Origin: Rhodospirillaceae bacterium
GTDB lineage: Bacteria > Pseudomonadota > Alphaproteobacteria > MPNO01 > UBA2964
Direction: 5' to 3'
Length of the DNA: 64,000 nucleotides
NCBI GenBank assembly: GCA_018660305.1
Contig: JABJKO010000209.1
Span: forward strand, 5,937-69,936
Shown piece by piece: positions 60,950 through 64,000 of the stretch. The notes under the pieces were generated by a model. The model searched no databases. It was not told the DNA's origin and saw only the letters and a list, made by a program, of their open reading frames with translations. Position 1 is the first letter of the stretch. Every line of letters starts with the position of its first letter. Made by a program: the position numbers and the translations under genes.

Positions 60950-62770
60950 ATGAATAATCTGGAGCAATCAGCGGTCGGGGTTTCAGGTTACGTTGAAACC
61001 CTCAAGCGCGAGCGGGACCGTTTTGTGGCTCTTGCCTTCTGCGCCGCCGATTTGTTGCTTGAAGTGGGATCGGACAACCGCATTACCTTCGCCGCGGGCG
61101 CATCCTATTCCCTGCTGGGCAGCGGCCCCGAGGAATTGGTCGGCAAACCGCTGCTCGATCTGGTTGTACCGGAAGGTGTGCCGCTCGTCGCTGAATTGCT
61201 AAAGGGGATGGCGCCGGGCTCTCGGCTCGACCCAATTCCCATAAAGCTGATTGGCGTTAAAGGACCGACGGTTCCCCTATCGTTGATGGGGTATCATCTG
61301 CCCGATCTGCCAGGTAACCATTTCTTCGCGATCCGGCTTGGCAGCCCGGCAAATTCCGTTGAAACCCTTAACGACGAATCACGGGATCCGGAAAGCGGTC
61401 TTCTTGAAAAAGAAGCCTTCGCGGAATTCGCCACTCAGCAAATTCGCGAAGCTGGCGAACGCGGCGAAACCCTCAAACTCACCATGGTTCACACCGGTGA
61501 TCTAGACGATCTGCGTGCCCGGATGGACGCGGAGCATGCCGAAAACGCCATTCGGAGCATGGGCGCCTGTCTTCAGGCGAATGCCGCCGGCGGGCAGGCG
61601 GCCGGTCAGCTCGATGACGGGGCGTACGGCTTCCTGCATAAGCCTGGTCTCAATGTGGACAAGATCACCGACCGCGTTGAGGAAATTTTCAAGGCGGCCG
61701 ACCCCACCGGGGAGGGCATTTCGGTCAATACCGGTACGGTCGACGCGGGCGCCAATGACATGACCGAAGCCGACTCTGTCAGGGTCCTTCTTTATACGGT
61801 CAATCAATTCTGCGAATCCGGTGGCGAAAATTTCACAATGGCGAGCCTCGCCGACAATCTGAAATCGATGACCCGGGAGACGACGGAAAAACTCGCCAAA
61901 TTCAAGGTGATTGCCGAGCAATCCCGCTTCGATGTCGCGTTTCAGCCCATTGTCGCGCTCGATACGCGGGAGATCCATCACTTCGAGGCCCTGGCGCGGT
62001 TCGGCAAAAGGCTCGACCGGTCTCCCTATGATCTCATCACCTTCGCCGAGAATACCGGCGTTATCTCCGATTTCGATCTCGCCATGGCAAGGCGGGTCCT
62101 TGAATGGCTGGTGACCGAAAACGCCAAGGGCGCGAACCACGTGGTCGCGGTCAACGTATCGGGGCAATCCATTGCCAATACCGGTTTTGTCGCCGCGTTA
62201 CACGATTTGCTGCAGAAGTTCGACGCCATCCGGTCGCAGCTCATGTTCGAGATTACCGAATCCGCCCGGATCGACGATCTGGATGCGGCAAACCGTTTCA
62301 TTCAGGGATTGCGCGCGGCCGGGCACGAAGTCTGTCTGGACGATTTCGGGGCCGGGGCAGCCGCCCTGCGGTATCTCCACGCGCTGGAAGTCGATGTGGT
62401 CAAAATTGATGGCCAGTACGTGCGGAATGCGATGGAAAAGCAGCGCAATCAAGCCTTTCTGAAAGCCGTCGCGGGTCTCTGTCATGATCTGGGCATTGCG
62501 ACAATTGCGGAAATGATCGAAGACGAGCCCTGCGCGACCATGTTGTCGGGCTGTGGCGTGCGTTTTGGCCAGGGCTACATGTTTGGCAGGCCGTCCTTCG
62601 ATGTTGCTGAATTCCAGTCTCTTAAAACCCCCCCACAGACGCCACCGGTGAAAAAGTTAGCGACTTTACCCAAAGTCCAGGAAACCGGCGAAGTGATCAT
62701 GCCGGACGAGATGAAGACCCGTAAGCCAACGGGGAGCCGCCGACCGAAAACGCCGCAAAATCGCTGGTAG
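60950..62770 (+). CDS. PAS / degenerate GGDEF / EAL cyclic-di-GMP phosphodiesterase
   Basis: A 606-aa cytoplasmic protein. Residues 20-130 form a PAS-like sensor (FCAADLLLEVGSDNRITFAAG). Residues about 145-310 resemble a GGDEF domain that has lost its signature: the position reads GQLDDGAYGF. Residues 315-560 are an EAL domain with catalytic residues kept: HFEALARF (Glu 346, Arg 350), NVSGQSI (Asn 402), EITES (Glu 434), LDDFGAG (Asp 464-465), VVKIDGQ (Lys 485) and AEMIED (Glu 521). It should hydrolyse cyclic-di-GMP. A basic Pro/Lys-rich tail ends it. The ATG at 60950 was chosen over the upstream frame. A PAS-GAF-GGDEF gene follows 7 bp later. Confidence 0.9.
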   Translation: MNNLEQSAVGVSGYVETLKRERDRFVALAFCAADLLLEVGSDNRITFAAGASYSLLGSGPEELVGKPLLDLVVPEGVPLVAELLKGMAPGSRLDPIPIKLIGVKGPTVPLSLMGYHLPDLPGNHFFAIRLGSPANSVETLNDESRDPESGLLEKEAFAEFATQQIREAGERGETLKLTMVHTGDLDDLRARMDAEHAENAIRSMGACLQANAAGGQAAGQLDDGAYGFLHKPGLNVDKITDRVEEIFKAADPTGEGISVNTGTVDAGANDMTEADSVRVLLYTVNQFCESGGENFTMASLADNLKSMTRETTEKLAKFKVIAEQSRFDVAFQPIVALDTREIHHFEALARFGKRLDRSPYDLITFAENTGVISDFDLAMARRVLEWLVTENAKGANHVVAVNVSGQSIANTGFVAALHDLLQKFDAIRSQLMFEITESARIDDLDAANRFIQGLRAAGHEVCLDDFGAGAAALRYLHALEVDVVKIDGQYVRNAMEKQRNQAFLKAVAGLCHDLGIATIAEMIEDEPCATMLSGCGVRFGQGYMFGRPSFDVAEFQSLKTPPQTPPVKKLATLPKVQETGEVIMPDEMKTRKPTGSRRPKTPQNRW

Positions 62771-62777
62771 ACCGGTA

Positions 62778-64000
62778 ATGCGTATGATTTTTTCGAATAT
62801 GCGCCCCAAAAACGGGGAGCTTCAGTCTGCTGTTCGGACACTTTTTTCGAACCATGTCGGTTTTGGAAGCTACAGCGGTCCAGCCGCGCTGTTGCGGGGT
62901 GATGGCACGGTTATCGTCGCCAACGGGGCGTCCGCGGAAATCGCCGATTGTCTCGGGCTGGGATCGGATAACGGTCTGCATCCAACGCTGGCGGGGGCCA
63001 TACGGTCCGGGGAATTTTCGACGGTTGCGATTACGCTCGACGCGAGCGCCGGTGACGATTTAGCGGGCGTAACCTTCGAGTTTGCTGTTCTTCCTGTCAT
63101 TGAACGGGAATCGGCCCTGGTGATAGGTCGGGATACGGCGCTTGAAAGCGCCTTTCGGGGCGCCCTGACAGAGTCCCGCCAGCGCTACAAGGAACTGGTC
63201 GATATCTGCGGCGATTTCTGCTGGGAAACCGACGCCAACGATCGTTTCACCTTTGTGTCGCCGGGCGGCGCGCTGGATTATACGGCCGAGGCGCTGGTCG
63301 GTCGGTCGCCGACGGATTTTTTTGATCCCCTGCTGGCCGATGCGGGTGAATCGCCCTTTGTCGCCAGCAAATCGGTCGATTGCGTCGATGTCTGGTTCCG
63401 CTGCGCCGATGGGCACTATGCCTGTCTTGAAACCTCCTCCCGTCCCATCGCCGAGAACCTCGCGCAGGGCGGTGGCGCGCGTGGGGTGTGCCGGGACGTT
63501 ACGGAAGATCGCAACCGGCAGGAAGAACTAAGCCGCATCCAGATCCGGGAACGGCTGATCGCGCATATCATGCGCACCATCCGTGACGAGGTCGTGCCCG
63601 ATGACATGCTCAGGGCGGCGGCGCTCGCGACAGCCCAGGCGGTTGGCGCGCAGGGCTGCCGGCTTTATCGGGAAGGCGGCACGGACGATTTGGTTTCCGC
63701 CGCGGAATTCGGTGAAGGGAGACCGCCTGATGAGGTCGTGGCCGGGGCCATGGCGCGGGTAAAAAGCGATGGCCGTCCCTTTGCCGCGGAACAGGGCGGA
63801 CAGTCGATTCTCTGTGTGGCGACATCCTATCAGCATGTGGTCAATGGCGCCCTTGTCCTCTGGCGCACGGCCGAGTCAGACGCGTGGACCAGCGATGAGC
63901 GTGCGCTGGCCGCGGATGTCGCGGTGCAGCTCGGTGTCGCTATCCAACAAATTCGCAATCAGCTTGAGCTGGAAACCCTGTCGCGGACCGATACTCTGAC
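62778..64000 (+). CDS. PAS-GAF protein entering a GGDEF domain; truncated by window edge
   Basis: An open frame of 407 complete codons from the ATG at 62778 that runs off the right edge. An N-terminal region of unclear fold (1-120) is followed by a PAS domain (about 135-245: YKELVDICGDFCWETDANDR, FTFVSPGGALDYTAEALVGR). A GAF domain follows (about 265-395: MLRAAALATAQAVGAQGCRL, WTSDERALAADVAVQLGVAI). The last codons, ETLSRTDTLT, match the start of a GGDEF domain (DxLTGL motif). A diguanylate cyclase acting opposite the adjacent EAL protein is the likely role, but the catalytic motif lies outside the window. Confidence 0.8.
   Translation, partial: MRMIFSNMRPKNGELQSAVRTLFSNHVGFGSYSGPAALLRGDGTVIVANGASAEIADCLGLGSDNGLHPTLAGAIRSGEFSTVAITLDASAGDDLAGVTFEFAVLPVIERESALVIGRDTALESAFRGALTESRQRYKELVDICGDFCWETDANDRFTFVSPGGALDYTAEALVGRSPTDFFDPLLADAGESPFVASKSVDCVDVWFRCADGHYACLETSSRPIAENLAQGGGARGVCRDVTEDRNRQEELSRIQIRERLIAHIMRTIRDEVVPDDMLRAAALATAQAVGAQGCRLYREGGTDDLVSAAEFGEGRPPDEVVAGAMARVKSDGRPFAAEQGGQSILCVATSYQHVVNGALVLWRTAESDAWTSDERALAADVAVQLGVAIQQIRNQLELETLSRTDTL

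Overview
The window looks like a GC-rich alphaproteobacterial chromosome, most likely from the Rhodospirillales or a neighbouring marine or soil order. This rests on gene order rather than on any rRNA: ffs-dnaX-ybaB-recR, def-fmt-truA followed by dapE-dapD, cytochrome c / kdsB / pheA side by side, and a yejABEF-type importer next to a hisN-like phosphatase. No tRNA, rRNA, CRISPR array or complete mobile element was found. Coding density is high and most starts have a purine-rich ribosome binding site.

Positions 1-23,300 are accessory. A catabolic group opens the window: an NDP-forming acyl-CoA synthetase cut by the left edge, a muconate-lactonizing-type enolase-superfamily enzyme, and a divergent alpha/beta hydrolase. 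Next is a small PEP-CTERM locus. It has a PrsT-like TPR protein, convergent to a PEP-CTERM protein whose upstream DNA carries a textbook sigma-54 promoter, palindromes and a probable unannotated 53-aa gene. An orphan IS1595-type zinc-ribbon protein follows. Then come three Asp/Glu-racemase-superfamily enzymes: one two-cysteine maleate-isomerase type and two tandem single-cysteine types that resemble arylmalonate decarboxylase. A VanZ-like protein and an O-antigen-ligase-like protein with a large extracytoplasmic insert are translationally coupled. An ankyrin protein, a dienelactone-hydrolase-like enzyme and a tight hyuA-hyuB-cupin-SDR-DUF488 operon complete this part. The SDR lacks the usual catalytic residues. 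A DUF3095 protein and a SleB-type cell wall hydrolase diverge from an AT-rich gap.

Positions 23,300-44,600 hold a FemAB-like transferase, a coupled cluster with two paralogous EamA transporters, a glutathione transferase, a D-2-hydroxyacid dehydrogenase, an M17 aminopeptidase with a MarR regulator, and a 414-bp gap made of palindromic and direct repeats. One of those repeats duplicates the 3' end of the neighbouring ABC gene. After the gap come a Yej-type oligopeptide importer with two binding proteins, an inositol-monophosphatase-family enzyme, a PAS protein, a membrane-anchored cytochrome c, kdsB, pheA, nudC and a Dyp-type peroxidase.

Positions 45,500-64,000 are mostly housekeeping: SRP RNA, dnaX, ybaB, recR, a nucleoside transporter whose conserved N-terminus extends past any normal start codon, rmuC, an AbrB-family protein, a flavin monooxygenase with two small ferredoxin-like-fold partners, def, fmt, truA, dapE, dapD and a HAD phosphatase. 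The right edge begins a cyclic-di-GMP module: a PAS / degenerate GGDEF / EAL protein with a hairpin in its leader, then a PAS-GAF protein cut by the window just as a GGDEF domain starts.
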